Assembly (NCBI RefSeq): GCF_023101145.1
Contig: NZ_CP073714.1
Coordinates: forward strand, 5,022,001 to 5,086,000
Source of the DNA: Paenibacillus pabuli
GTDB lineage: Bacteria > Bacillota > Bacilli > Paenibacillales > Paenibacillaceae
DNA length: 64,000 nt
Direction: 5' to 3'
Positions 25,149-33,044 of this stretch are shown one piece after another. A model generated the notes under the pieces. The model saw only the letters and a program-made list of their open reading frames with translations, had not been told where the DNA came from and did not search any database. Numbering within the stretch: position 1 is the first letter of the stretch; each line of letters opens with the position of its first letter. The position numbers and the translations under genes were made by a program.

Positions 25149-25742
25149 GTGCAAACAGGACGAATTACCGTAATTACAGGACCTATGTTTAGTGAAAAAT
25201 CCGGTGAACTCATTCGCCGTTGTCAGAAATTAATTCAATTTGGCCGTAAAAAGGTCGTTGCCTACAAACCCGCCGAAGATGATCGGTTTGCCCAAGACGA
25301 GATCGTTAGCCGTATCGGCTATCGTCTGCCTGCCCATTCCATTCCCCGGCAATTGACCCCGGAGTCTGTAGAGATGATCCTGACTCAGACCAAAGATGCT
25401 GATGTTGTTGCATTTGACGAGGTTCAATTTTTTAGCAGCGCCATCATGGAACTGGTCTCCGAGCTAGCCTACTGTGGCAAACATGTCATTGTGGATGGAC
25501 TGAATATGGATTACCGTGGCAAGGAATTTGGATATATAGGCGGTTTGCTCGCCATGGCGGATGACATTGAGAAACTGTCGGCATTCTGCGCAGTATGCGG
25601 AAGCCCGGATGCAGCTTTCACCCAGCGTATCGTTAATGGAGAGCCTGTCACCCTTGGACCTGTTGTCATGATTGGTGATTCAGAAGCTTACGAGCCGCGC
25701 TGTCGCTGCTGCTTCATTCCTCCTCACAAAGTTGAATGCTAA
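25149..25742 (+). CDS. tdk: Thymidine kinase (type II)
   Basis: Phosphorylates thymidine to dTMP in the salvage pathway. 197 aa. Walker B 'VVAFDEVQFF', lasso-loop 'GLNMDYRGKEFGYI' and structural zinc cysteines 'CAVCG' and 'CRCC' are present. The P-loop reads G-P-M-F-S-E-K-S (residues 11-18) where the family has GPMFSGKS/T; Gly to Glu is unusual. The start is GTG at 25149 with AGAGGAG 10 nt upstream; the much longer open frame upstream is noncoding and antisense to the preceding small gene. Confidence 0.87.
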   Translation: MQTGRITVITGPMFSEKSGELIRRCQKLIQFGRKKVVAYKPAEDDRFAQDEIVSRIGYRLPAHSIPRQLTPESVEMILTQTKDADVVAFDEVQFFSSAIMELVSELAYCGKHVIVDGLNMDYRGKEFGYIGGLLAMADDIEKLSAFCAVCGSPDAAFTQRIVNGEPVTLGPVVMIGDSEAYEPRCRCCFIPPHKVEC

Positions 25743-25764
25743 AAGCCCTTAAGGGCTTTTTTTA
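25741..25764 (+). terminator. Terminator of tdk
   Basis: AAAGCCC-TTAA-GGGCTTT followed by T run, starting at the tdk stop codon. Confidence 0.82.
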
Positions 25765-25809
25765 TTGCAGTTCCTTTTTAAAAAGCATACCCTTAATGTG
25801 CACACAAAA

Positions 25810-25834
25810 AAGCATCGCCTCACAGCGATGCTTT
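25810..25834 (-). terminator. Terminator of the 158-aa zinc-ribbon gene
   Basis: Minus strand AAGCATCGC-loop-GCGATGCTT followed by TTTT. It lies 18 nt past the stop. Confidence 0.75.
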
Positions 25835-25851
25835 CCATTCGTCATCTCCCA

Positions 25852-26328
25852 CTAGTCCCGGGAAACAAAATATTTGTTGGTCATGTAGTAAGCGTCGCCA
25901 CGCGACGTTTCTACCATTCCTTTTTTGGCATCCAAAAATACAATCTCTTTGCACTTGGTGCAGTACCATTTGGTCCGCTTATATGGTGATTCTGTAACAT
26001 ATGCCGTACCACATTTGCAATCAATCTTCATTAATAACTCAGTTGATTTATATGCGCTGGACAAGCGTTCCATGTTATCCTGCTGCTGTGTAGGCATAAT
26101 TGTCTGCTGATAGTCCGATAAATGATTCTGAACTTTGAAATCTGCTACCAATCCTGCATTCAATCCAAAAAACTCCTTGCCGATTTCGGTCACGAAGCGC
26201 TTCTCATTTCTGTAGCAATCCAGCCACTCAATAATCTGCTTATTTGACAGTGGAACCGTACCCTTGATACCGCTGTTTAAGGTGTAGGTCATGATGTATA
26301 AAGTATCGTCTTGTCTACCTGAGTACAT
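25852..26328 (-). CDS. Zinc-ribbon protein of unknown function
   Basis: 158 aa. C-terminal zinc ribbon from CxC (Cys104, Cys106) and CxxC (Cys123, Cys126). The N-terminal 90 residues have a lysine/aromatic-rich helix ('NKQIIEWLDCYRNEKRF') and no recognised domain. GAAGGAGG upstream gives a strong start. A second small zinc-finger gene lies upstream on the same strand. It might bind nucleic acid, but no function can be assigned. Confidence 0.7.
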   Translation of the reverse strand: MYSGRQDDTLYIMTYTLNSGIKGTVPLSNKQIIEWLDCYRNEKRFVTEIGKEFFGLNAGLVADFKVQNHLSDYQQTIMPTQQQDNMERLSSAYKSTELLMKIDCKCGTAYVTESPYKRTKWYCTKCKEIVFLDAKKGMVETSRGDAYYMTNKYFVSRD

Positions 26329-26418
26329 TAGAATCCTCCTTCGAATACATTTGCTAATGTACTACAAAAACGCTCATAAATCAAAACATTGTTATTTCCT
26401 GAGCGTATCTCTTCCTTA

Positions 26419-26634
26419 TTAAATGGGTAACATTCCTCGATGTTCTGCCAATGATTTACACGAACTGCATACACCTGCAACATTTCCCTGGGAAGACGCG
26501 TAATGCACGATGGACTTCACTTTTTTACTACAAATGGAACAATGGTGCCTCCTTTCCTTCCTGGGAGTATAATCGGATAGGTTTACTACCTTGGAGTTTG
26601 ATTTGAATCTGTGTATAAAGTTCAGCCATTTCAT
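26419..26634 (-). CDS. Small CxxC zinc-finger protein of unknown function
   Basis: 71 aa with a four-cysteine site: Cys32-x2-Cys35 and Cys56-x2-Cys59. Basic N-terminal half. No family recognised. Only a weak purine-rich ribosome-binding stretch ahead of the ATG. Located 90 nt upstream of the 158-aa zinc-ribbon gene; the two may be functionally linked. Confidence 0.55.
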   Translation of the reverse strand: MKWLNFIHRFKSNSKVVNLSDYTPRKERRHHCSICSKKVKSIVHYASSQGNVAGVCSSCKSLAEHRGMLPI

Positions 26635-26802
26635 CTCTTTCTCTCTCTTCCTTGTTTGCCTTCTTAGCAGTGAATTGCTTCTGTTTGGGCAAAAATTGGT
26701 CCTGCAAAGGTTATGTATACGATTCCAAGTTGTGCATGCCTATCTCATAATCTATTCGACGTTTTGGGTCTTTTTCCTGTTTTTAATCTCTACACATACA
26801 AA

Positions 26803-26857
26803 AAAAACCGACAGAACCTGCCCTACCTCTTGATAAAGAAAGGAGCTCTGTCGGTTA
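26803..26857 (-). terminator. Terminator of the YiiX-like gene
   Basis: AACCGACAGA and TCTGTCGGTT arms, followed on the minus strand by eight T; 7 nt after the gene. Confidence 0.78.
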
Positions 26858-26863
26858 ACGTAC

Positions 26864-27508
26864 TTATTTATAAAACGTTCCAAGAACCTCCAGCGCGGGT
26901 GAGCGCTCAATTCGAAACGGATAGATATACCCCTGATTCAGCTTGACAAACTTGCGACTCCACAGATCAAGTCCAGATGTAAATTGGTACGCCTGGTATA
27001 TAAATTTGGAACAATAGTTCCGCTCAATACTGCGCAGATTCGTCTGCAATCGATAGAATTTCACCTGCTTATAATGATCATGTACCCACTGAGCTGCTTT
27101 CACACCAGCCTGATTTAAACGGGAACGAAATACAATGAAACGATCTCCCTCATAAAAGCGAGTGATGTACCAATCCAACGAATCGGCAAACACCGGACCG
27201 TAAGGGTGAACGTGATACACTTTACCGTCGAGCCCAATAATTCCCATATGCCCTGCGTAATAGGTCGATTCCGAACTTGGTGTATACAAAATATCTCCCG
27301 GCTCCAGTTCCATCTGGCCCAAAGCGATAATAGGCAAATCCTGATTCAGTCTTCTGGCCGCTGAACGTTCACGTCTGCCTTCCACCAATAGTCGATGCAT
27401 TTTTCCAGCAACAGCGAGATAAACTTCCGACCATTTGATGCGTTTTTTCTCAGGGCCTTTGAACCACCGATGAATGAATGTGGATATACGTTGAGATTCT
27501 TTTTTCAT
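26864..27508 (-). CDS. YiiX/YebB-like NlpC/P60-superfamily hydrolase
   Basis: Permuted papain-like cysteine hydrolase family. 214 aa. 'LEPGDILYTPS' at about 68-78, 'GHMGIIG' with His87, and the catalytic Cys in 'NYCSKFIYQAY' (Cys166). No signal peptide, so it is probably cytoplasmic; substrate unknown (acylated lipid or peptide are family options). ATG at 27508 has GGAG 8 nt upstream. A near-consensus promoter lies at 27571-27599. Confidence 0.8.
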   Translation of the reverse strand: MKKESQRISTFIHRWFKGPEKKRIKWSEVYLAVAGKMHRLLVEGRRERSAARRLNQDLPIIALGQMELEPGDILYTPSSESTYYAGHMGIIGLDGKVYHVHPYGPVFADSLDWYITRFYEGDRFIVFRSRLNQAGVKAAQWVHDHYKQVKFYRLQTNLRSIERNYCSKFIYQAYQFTSGLDLWSRKFVKLNQGYIYPFRIERSPALEVLGTFYK

Positions 27509-27570
27509 ATTCTGCACTCCACTCTAATCTGTTTGACATTTCTCGAAGTTTCTCTCCACTTCTAACGCTC

Positions 27571-27599
27571 ATTATAGACAGTTGATGATGCATGTTCAA
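27571..27599 (-). promoter_or_regulatory. Sigma-A promoter of the YiiX-like gene
   Basis: Minus strand TTGAAC (27594-27599), 17-nt spacer, TATAAT (27571-27576), about 63 nt upstream of the start codon. Confidence 0.75.
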
Positions 27600-27731
27600 T
27601 TCCGGTGCCTGTTTTATGTTGTGCAATTTGAGGAGGTTCATACCGAAAATGGAAACAAAAAAAGCAGTTCCGGCATTAGCCAGAACTACTTCGTTTGAAT
27701 TAAACTTGAGTTGGAACTATATGAAGAGATT

Positions 27732-28769
27732 CTATTCTTCCACAACACCAAGTGCTTTATTTTTCTCCTTAAAACGGCTGTTATGGGAAGACACATAGGC
27801 AACTTTCTCCGCCTCAGGGTCCACATACAGTTTTGCACTGTTTACCGCGAGGGCTGCATCCGTAAATGTACCAGCAATCAGATACAGTTTACTTCCATAA
27901 TCTACAAAGTCTCCTGCAGCGAAGACGCCTGGAATATTCGTTTGCAGCTTCTCAGTTGTGGTGACATGCCATTCACCAAGATCAAGTCCCCAATCCCGGA
28001 TCGGGCCAAAATCACTCTTCATTCCATGGTTGACGATAATCGCATCCACATCAAGAACTTCACTCTCACCTGTCTCCACATGGGATATTGTCACCTGTTC
28101 AATGATCTCCCCACTTTGACTATGTAGGGTATCAACGGCGTATGGTGTACGAATATCTACTGAGGATTCTCTCATCCGCAGTACATTGCGCTCCAACCCG
28201 CCAAAGCGGTCACGACGATGCACCACTGTCACTTGTTCTGCCAGTGCTTCAAGCTCATTGGCCCAATCGACAGCGGAGTCACCCCCACCAGAGATCAGTA
28301 CCCGTTTGCCACGGAAAGGTTCCAGCTCTTGTACTGTATAGTGAAGATTGGTAACCTCATAACGGTCAGCGCCTTCAAGCTCCAGCTTCGCCATTTTATA
28401 TATACCATACCCGATCGCCAAGATGACGGTACGTGTCCAGTGTTGTTCTCCTGTATTCGATGTCAGCAGAATCGTACCATCAGGCTGACGCTCGAATCCT
28501 TCAATTTGCTGTTCAAACACAATCGTTGGCTCAAAAGTTCTAGCCTGTTCTTCCAGCTGTTTAATCAAATTTTCACACAAAATTGGGGTAACGCCGCCAA
28601 CATCCCAGATCATTTTCTCTGGATAAAAGAGCATGCGACCACCTAATTTATCCCGCGCCTCAATCAATTTGGTCTTCATATCACGCATCCCGCTGTAAAA
28701 TGCAGAATACATGCCGGCAGGTCCCCCGCCGATAATTGTTACATCATATAATTCCAAATGCTGATCCAT
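27732..28769 (-). CDS. Ferredoxin-NADP reductase, thioredoxin-reductase-like type
   Basis: FAD enzyme that passes electrons between NADPH and ferredoxin/flavodoxin (YumC-like). 345 aa. FAD motif 'IIGGGPAGMYSAFY', NADPH motif 'ISGGGDSAVDWA' and second FAD motif 'AAGDFVDY'. No CxxC redox pair where thioredoxin reductases have one. GGAGGT 8 nt before the ATG at 28769. A Fur-box-like site 42 nt upstream suggests derepression in low iron, which would fit a role in iron release or flavodoxin-based electron transfer. Confidence 0.9.
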   Translation of the reverse strand: MDQHLELYDVTIIGGGPAGMYSAFYSGMRDMKTKLIEARDKLGGRMLFYPEKMIWDVGGVTPILCENLIKQLEEQARTFEPTIVFEQQIEGFERQPDGTILLTSNTGEQHWTRTVILAIGYGIYKMAKLELEGADRYEVTNLHYTVQELEPFRGKRVLISGGGDSAVDWANELEALAEQVTVVHRRDRFGGLERNVLRMRESSVDIRTPYAVDTLHSQSGEIIEQVTISHVETGESEVLDVDAIIVNHGMKSDFGPIRDWGLDLGEWHVTTTEKLQTNIPGVFAAGDFVDYGSKLYLIAGTFTDAALAVNSAKLYVDPEAEKVAYVSSHNSRFKEKNKALGVVEE

Positions 28770-28810
28770 GTAGTTACCTCCATCAGTTCGATCCAAAGCA
28801 CTCGACTATT

Positions 28811-28831
28811 TGATATCGATTCTCATTATCA
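28811..28831 (-). promoter_or_regulatory. Fur-box-like site upstream of the ferredoxin-NADP reductase
   Basis: Minus strand TGATAATGAGAATCGATATC plus A. Compared with the 19-bp Fur consensus GATAATGATAATCATTATC, most positions match. A weak TTGTAA-17-TAGACT promoter may lie just upstream. Confidence 0.6.
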
Positions 28832-28901
28832 CTCTTTCCCTAGTCTAATGGGAAACTTATCAAATTACAATGGCTAAAATTCAAACATTTATTATACAAA
28901 A

Positions 28902-29083
28902 CTACCATCGGTTATTTATTGCCGTTTTGTCCAGTATCCCTGCATCAGTAAGTGTTTTCTTGCTCTCTTCAACTTTACTGTTAAGATTGTCGATTAAAAC
29001 GTCTGCTTCCTGTTCTTTGCGGAAAATGCTAGCTATACTATGAAGTCTTTCTTCCGTTGTCAATTTCTCATATTATTCTGCAA
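28902..29083 (-). pseudogene. Small helical ORF, probably frameshifted near its start
   Basis: A 53-codon frame (TTG at 29063 to TAG at 28902) encodes a charged, helix-rich peptide beginning 'LTTEERLHSIASIFRKEQ'. The only good ribosome-binding site, GGAGG at 29090-29094, is 6 nt before another TTG at 29083 whose frame stops after 7 codons. Adding one A to the AAA at 29064-29066 joins the two frames into a 60-aa product starting MQNNMRKL. So it is either a pseudogene, a base-call error, or a short protein with poor initiation. It lies directly behind a promoter with an embedded Fur box. No family recognised. Confidence 0.45.
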
Positions 29084-29129
29084 AACCATCCTCCAACCGA
29101 AGTGTTATAGTGGTCACTACTATCTCTTC

Positions 29130-29159
29130 ATTATAAATGATAATAATTTTCATTATCAA
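29130..29159 (-). promoter_or_regulatory. Sigma-A promoter overlapping a Fur-box-like site
   Basis: Minus strand TTGATA (29154-29159), 18-nt spacer, TATAAT (29130-29135). The spacer and -35 are covered by TGATAATGAAAATTATTATC plus A (29138-29158), close to the Fur consensus and nearly symmetrical. Occupancy would block RNA polymerase. Transcription would run into the small ORF at 28902-29083. Confidence 0.72.
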
Positions 29160-29357
29160 CTGTTATTTAACCATGATGATTCGAACGAGAGTTCAACAAG
29201 CTGTTCTTTCATTGATTTCTTTTTTTTCTGCGGGGTTCTCAAGTTAAGCAACACTCAAGTGAAGTTGAACGTATTCTCCAGCATATCTTCACTCGCTTCT
29301 CGAAACATCCGATATATGTAAGTAGATCCACGATATAACGAATAATAGGAGGAAATT

Positions 29358-30164
29358 ATGAATTCAATTTCACCTACCGCTAAAAGCAGCTTCACCCCCG
29401 GAAGCCAAGTTTCCAGCAGAGAGAAGGAAATTCAGGGACTTATGCAGCAGAAGGTCAGGCTTAATGAAGAAGTACAAGCTGTAAAATCCAATGATGAACT
29501 GGACAGCAAAACCAAAGCAGCACGAATTAAATCATTAACGAGCTCCATTACACAAATCGATACGCAGATTGCCCAGATCAAAGCAGAAGAAATGGAGGAA
29601 AAAAACAAATTAAAACAGCCTGAGCAGACCAAAGAACAACAGCCTCAGCGCAAAGATGAACTACAAACTCCATCCATGAATCACTTAATTAAGCACAGTC
29701 AGACTTATGATCAGTTAGGTAAACTGGTCGGTTTGCGTGATCGCATGAACAGCTCCATTCAGACCATTGAAGGTGAAACCGAGTTTGATCGACTGGTTCT
29801 GGAGATTAATGCTGGAAATGATGTTGGCAAATCGATGATGCTTGAAAATGCTGAACGTACCGTATTCCAGAAAAAAAGAGAAGTCGTGCAGGACATCAGC
29901 TCCCAAATGAGCAAAGTAAGTCAGAAGATTGGAGATTTGATGAAAGAGATACATCAGCCTGAACGAAAAGAAACCATTTCGTCTCCTGCACCTTCATCCG
30001 CTAAGGAAAAGGAAAATCAGGAAGTTGTTGAGGGAAATAAGGCTGAAAACAAATCGAAGATTTCCAATGGCACGCAGAATGAAAAGGATCCAGGAAAAAT
30101 TCAAGAGACGCAATCCAATGCATCCCCTGTTTCTTCTTATACATCGCTCGACATTCGAGTGTGA
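29358..30164 (+). CDS. Coiled-coil protein of unknown function, weakly FlxA-like
   Basis: 268 aa, hydrophilic. Residues about 20-85 form a coiled coil of repeated 'I..L..Q...L' type ('EIQGLMQQKVRLNEEV', 'SSITQIDTQIAQIKAEE') resembling FlxA-like proteins; residues 105-200 are helical; the rest is S/K/E/N-rich and probably disordered. No signal peptide or membrane segment. AGGAGG 7 nt before the ATG. It stands alone between terminator and the Fur-site region. Function unknown. Confidence 0.72.
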   Translation: MNSISPTAKSSFTPGSQVSSREKEIQGLMQQKVRLNEEVQAVKSNDELDSKTKAARIKSLTSSITQIDTQIAQIKAEEMEEKNKLKQPEQTKEQQPQRKDELQTPSMNHLIKHSQTYDQLGKLVGLRDRMNSSIQTIEGETEFDRLVLEINAGNDVGKSMMLENAERTVFQKKREVVQDISSQMSKVSQKIGDLMKEIHQPERKETISSPAPSSAKEKENQEVVEGNKAENKSKISNGTQNEKDPGKIQETQSNASPVSSYTSLDIRV

Positions 30165-30198
30165 CAGATTACATAATAATGGATAACCACTTCACAAT

Positions 30199-30248
30199 AA
30201 AAAAACCATTATTTACAGGTCTCTTCTACCTAATAAATAATGGTTTTT
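30199..30248. terminator. Bidirectional terminator
   Basis: AAACCATTATTTA and TAAATAATGGTTT arms with A/T runs on both sides, between two convergent genes. Confidence 0.82.
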
Positions 30249-30281
30249 CTCCATAGCTATTGAATCTCCACACAGTCATGG

Positions 30282-31698
30282 TTATACGGCTTCCTCATTC
30301 CCACAAATAATGCTGCCATTTACCGATTTACATACTTTTTTAATCCGGGTCGCCTCACTTACAATTTGATCAATATTTTCATACTGCTGCATACGGTTCG
30401 TGACCACAGCGATTGACACTGATACAAGCGGTATGGGCCGATTCAGTCCAGAACGCCCTTCGCCCAATACATATTGATTATCCAAATCATCCTGATTGTA
30501 AAACATTCGCTTCATCTCCTCAAAACCTGTTATAACCTTTTCACAGAAATCCCTAAAGTCATGATGATTTAATATCGCAATAAAATCATCTCCGCCAATA
30601 TGGCCAAGAAAAGCTTCTGGAAAAACAAAAAGCTTTCGGAGCAGATTAGCAGTTAGCTTGTATAAGATGATCCCCCATTTTGAACCCATAGCTATCATTG
30701 TAGGATTTAAAGTGATCCAAATCTATGTATAGAACACTAAAATCATCAAGCTGAAGTAGCTGATACAATCGCTCATCAATAATTCGGTTACCTGGCAGAC
30801 CTGTCAAAAGATTCATAAAAATCGCCATCTCGGCGCGAACATCCGCAACAGCAAGCAGCAATCGCCGGATACTAACTGCTCCATATAAAACGTCATCAGC
30901 TGTTATAAGCACCAGATCATACAACTCTTCTTCAGATCGATTTATAGCCAATACGCTTACATCCGTGATCTGTTCAGCGTAATCGACGACCAGTGCCCTG
31001 GCGTTCATTACTAGTTCAACAGGGCGTCCCATATACAAATTATAACCGTACTGAGTTCCAATCTGCTGAAAAAAACGAGCTCGCATCATTAATGACACGC
31101 CTTGTTTTCCCATGACTGCCACGCCCTCCAGATTGGGATTTGACTTAAAACCCTGTGAGCGATAATTCGAGAGAATGCGTTCGAACTCTATATAGTCATG
31201 GACTGCCTGTTTTTCGGTTAGTTCGAAGACAACTTGTTCAGGAGATAGACCATAACTGTTCAACAGACTGATTGTTTCTCCACTACGATAAGTGGAATCG
31301 GCTAAAACCTGAGGATGTATATTTAAAAAGACGACTGTATTGTCCGGATAACGCTCTGTAGTTAAAGAGTCTCTAAATCTTTCGATCGAAATCTCACGAC
31401 AGAAGCGTTCAAATGTGAACACCTGATCCGTATGACCAATGAATTGATAAAAAGATTCTGCATTTGGAAAAAGATTGGATACGGGAGGACGATTCAATAT
31501 TTCGTAACCCAGGCAGTTCCCACTTTGCAGATTCAAGATTGGCTGAAAATATGTAGTAAGCATTCTATTACGCATAATATTTTGCAGTCCGGTGAATTGC
31601 CTGTAACTAAGCATAGATTGTTGAAGGGATTTATGTATATATCTCAAAGAATTGTATAGTTCATTTATGTATGTGCAGAGAAGGGGCGTTCTCTTCAT
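30282..31698 (-). pseudogene. Broken EAL-CBS-GGDEF cyclic-di-GMP protein
   Basis: Reads as EAL N-terminal part, CBS-like segment ('ALVVDYAEQITDVSVLAINR') and GGDEF domain ('LTGLPGNRII', 'VLYIDLDHFKSYND', 'HIGGDDFIAIL'). Two lesions: the EAL domain jumps from 'YRSQGFK' to 'SNPNLEG' near 31145, losing the middle with its metal-binding DD and KxD motifs; and one extra base near 30653-30654 shifts the frame inside GGDEF. Removing it restores 'DHLIQATANLLRKL'. The EAL motif itself is E-I-L. Start taken as ATG 31698 after AAAGGATGA. Probably non-functional for c-di-GMP turnover, unless the frameshift is a sequencing error. Confidence 0.85.
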
Positions 31699-32013
31699 AT
31701 TATTCATCCTTTATACCTATAATGTGATCTTGTCAGTGGTCACATCGTACCACTTTCTTGCCGAGAAAGCGTTAACTGCAAGTAAAAGTTTGTAAAAAGT
31801 TTCACCATTTGAGATGTATATCTGAGAAAGTCTCACTGCAGCCATCCCGTTTATCACATTGCTTCAATTTATTTATTGGAATTGTGCATTATTTGCGAAA
31901 AAAAACACCACGTTTCTATGGGTCCTGGAAGACTCAATAAAAACGTGGTGTTCGCTTATGTGTAAATAAGTTCAAAAATTATTTGTTTCATATGATCATT
32001 AGTCCTGATCCTT
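31699..32013. other. Intergenic region between spo0A and the broken c-di-GMP gene
   Basis: 315 bp. Contains the spo0A terminator (31902-31951) and the upstream region of the broken gene, where an inverted ATGTGA...TCACAT pair (around 31721-31744, 12-nt spacer) may be a regulator site. Nothing coding is seen. Confidence 0.5.
31902..31951 (-). terminator. Terminator of spo0A
   Basis: AACACCACGTTT and AAACGTGGTGTT arms; the minus strand continues with eight T. Confidence 0.8.
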
Positions 32014-32832
32014 TCAGGACACCTTATGCTCAATTCTCAGCTTGTCAGCCACCATCGCGATGAATTCTGAATTCGTTGGTTTCGACTTGCTGATGTTGAT
32101 CGTGTAACCAAATAGGTGGCTAATGCTGTCGATGTTGCCACGGGTCCAAGCCACTTCAATGGCATGACGGATCGCACGTTCGACGCGAGACGGCGTTGTT
32201 TTGAATTTTTCGGCAATCGCTGGATACAGAGTTTTGGTGATGGCACCCAAAATTTCGATATTGTTATACACCATCGTGATGGCTTCGCGTAAATACTGAT
32301 ATCCTTTAATATGCGCAGGAACGCCGATTTCATGTATGATGGACGTGATGCTTGCATCCAAATTTTTGTGTTTACCCATCGGCACCACATTGGATTTATT
32401 CATAAACATTGATGAACCGCCGCCACCACCACTTGTGGAGATCGTAGTTTGAGTCCCAACCAGCTGACGTACACGATTCGCGAGCACTTCCATGTCAAAC
32501 GGTTTCAGGATGTAATAAGAAGCTCCGAGTTGCACGGCACGCTGCGTGATATTCTCTTGTCCGAAAGCTGTTAGCATAATGACTTTGGGCTGTGGAGACA
32601 GATTCAAATTGCGCAGACGCTCCAGTACACCCAGTCCATCCAAATGAGGCATAATAATATCCAGAATTAATACATCCGGTACATCGCGAGTCTGCTCCAG
32701 CAACTGCAATACTTCTTCTCCATTGTAAGCAATACCAGTCACTTCCATATCTTCCTGTTCGGATATATATTCGGCAAGCAAATTCGTAAATTCACGATTA
32801 TCATCGGCCAGCAATACCTCAATTTTTTGCAA
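32014..32832 (-). CDS. spo0A: Sporulation master regulator Spo0A
   Basis: Phosphorelay response regulator that commits the cell to sporulation. 272 aa. Receiver domain about 1-125 with phospho-acceptor Asp58 in 'LILDIIMPHLDG' and acidic pair at 10-11; G/S-rich linker; C-terminal DNA-binding effector ending with 'GYTINISKSKPTNSEFIAM'. Start is TTG at 32832 with AAAGGAGG about 8 nt upstream; upstream in-frame ATGs lie before that site. Downstream of spoIVB as in Bacillus. 0A boxes upstream point to autoregulation. Confidence 0.97.
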   Translation of the reverse strand: MQKIEVLLADDNREFTNLLAEYISEQEDMEVTGIAYNGEEVLQLLEQTRDVPDVLILDIIMPHLDGLGVLERLRNLNLSPQPKVIMLTAFGQENITQRAVQLGASYYILKPFDMEVLANRVRQLVGTQTTISTSGGGGGSSMFMNKSNVVPMGKHKNLDASITSIIHEIGVPAHIKGYQYLREAITMVYNNIEILGAITKTLYPAIAEKFKTTPSRVERAIRHAIEVAWTRGNIDSISHLFGYTINISKSKPTNSEFIAMVADKLRIEHKVS

Positions 32833-32887
32833 AACGGTATCCTCCTTTAATTTAAACATCGTTTCGTGCATTTCCTTACAGGTTAAA

Positions 32888-33007
32888 TTTTCGACATAGG
32901 AGATGAAATTCCTTCTGTCGAAAATTATTTTTCTTTATTTTTTTTTCGAGTTGCTATATAATTAATAATTTATTTCATGATCCGATATTATATGTTTCCG
33001 TTCGACA
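32888..33007 (-). promoter_or_regulatory. spo0A control region: sigma-H-like promoter and three 0A boxes
   Basis: 0A boxes TGTCGAA/TTCGACA at 32890-32896, 32916-32922 and 33001-33007. On the minus strand GAAGGAATT (32907-32915), an 11-nt spacer and GTCGAAAA (32888-32895) fit a sigma-H promoter; its -10 overlaps a 0A box. In Bacillus the sporulation promoter of spo0A is sigma-H dependent with 0A boxes. Confidence 0.6.
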
Positions 33008-33008
33008 A

Positions 33009-33044
33009 AAAAACCTTAAGGAGGTTAACCCGCCTTAAGGTTTT
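33009..33044 (-). terminator. Terminator of spoIVB
   Basis: AAACCTTAAGG and CCTTAAGGTTT arms with T run on the minus strand, directly ahead of the spo0A control region, so spo0A is separated from spoIVB transcription. Confidence 0.8.

Larger units (their letters stand above)
28770..29357. other. Intergenic stretch with two Fur-box-like sites and a broken small ORF
   Basis: 588 bp between the ferredoxin-NADP reductase and the coiled-coil gene. It holds the Fur-box-like sites at 28811-28831 and 29138-29158, a strong minus-strand promoter, and a small minus-strand ORF with a likely frameshift. A plus-strand open frame at 29040-29321 has an implausible Phe/Cys-rich composition and is not called. 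Nothing else is seen from 29160 to 29340 apart from the ribosome-binding site of the next gene. Confidence 0.6.

Noticed and set aside
29040..29321. 93-codon plus-strand frame
   Set aside because: Phe/Cys/Ser-rich, no ribosome-binding site, antisense to the small ORF and Fur-box promoter.
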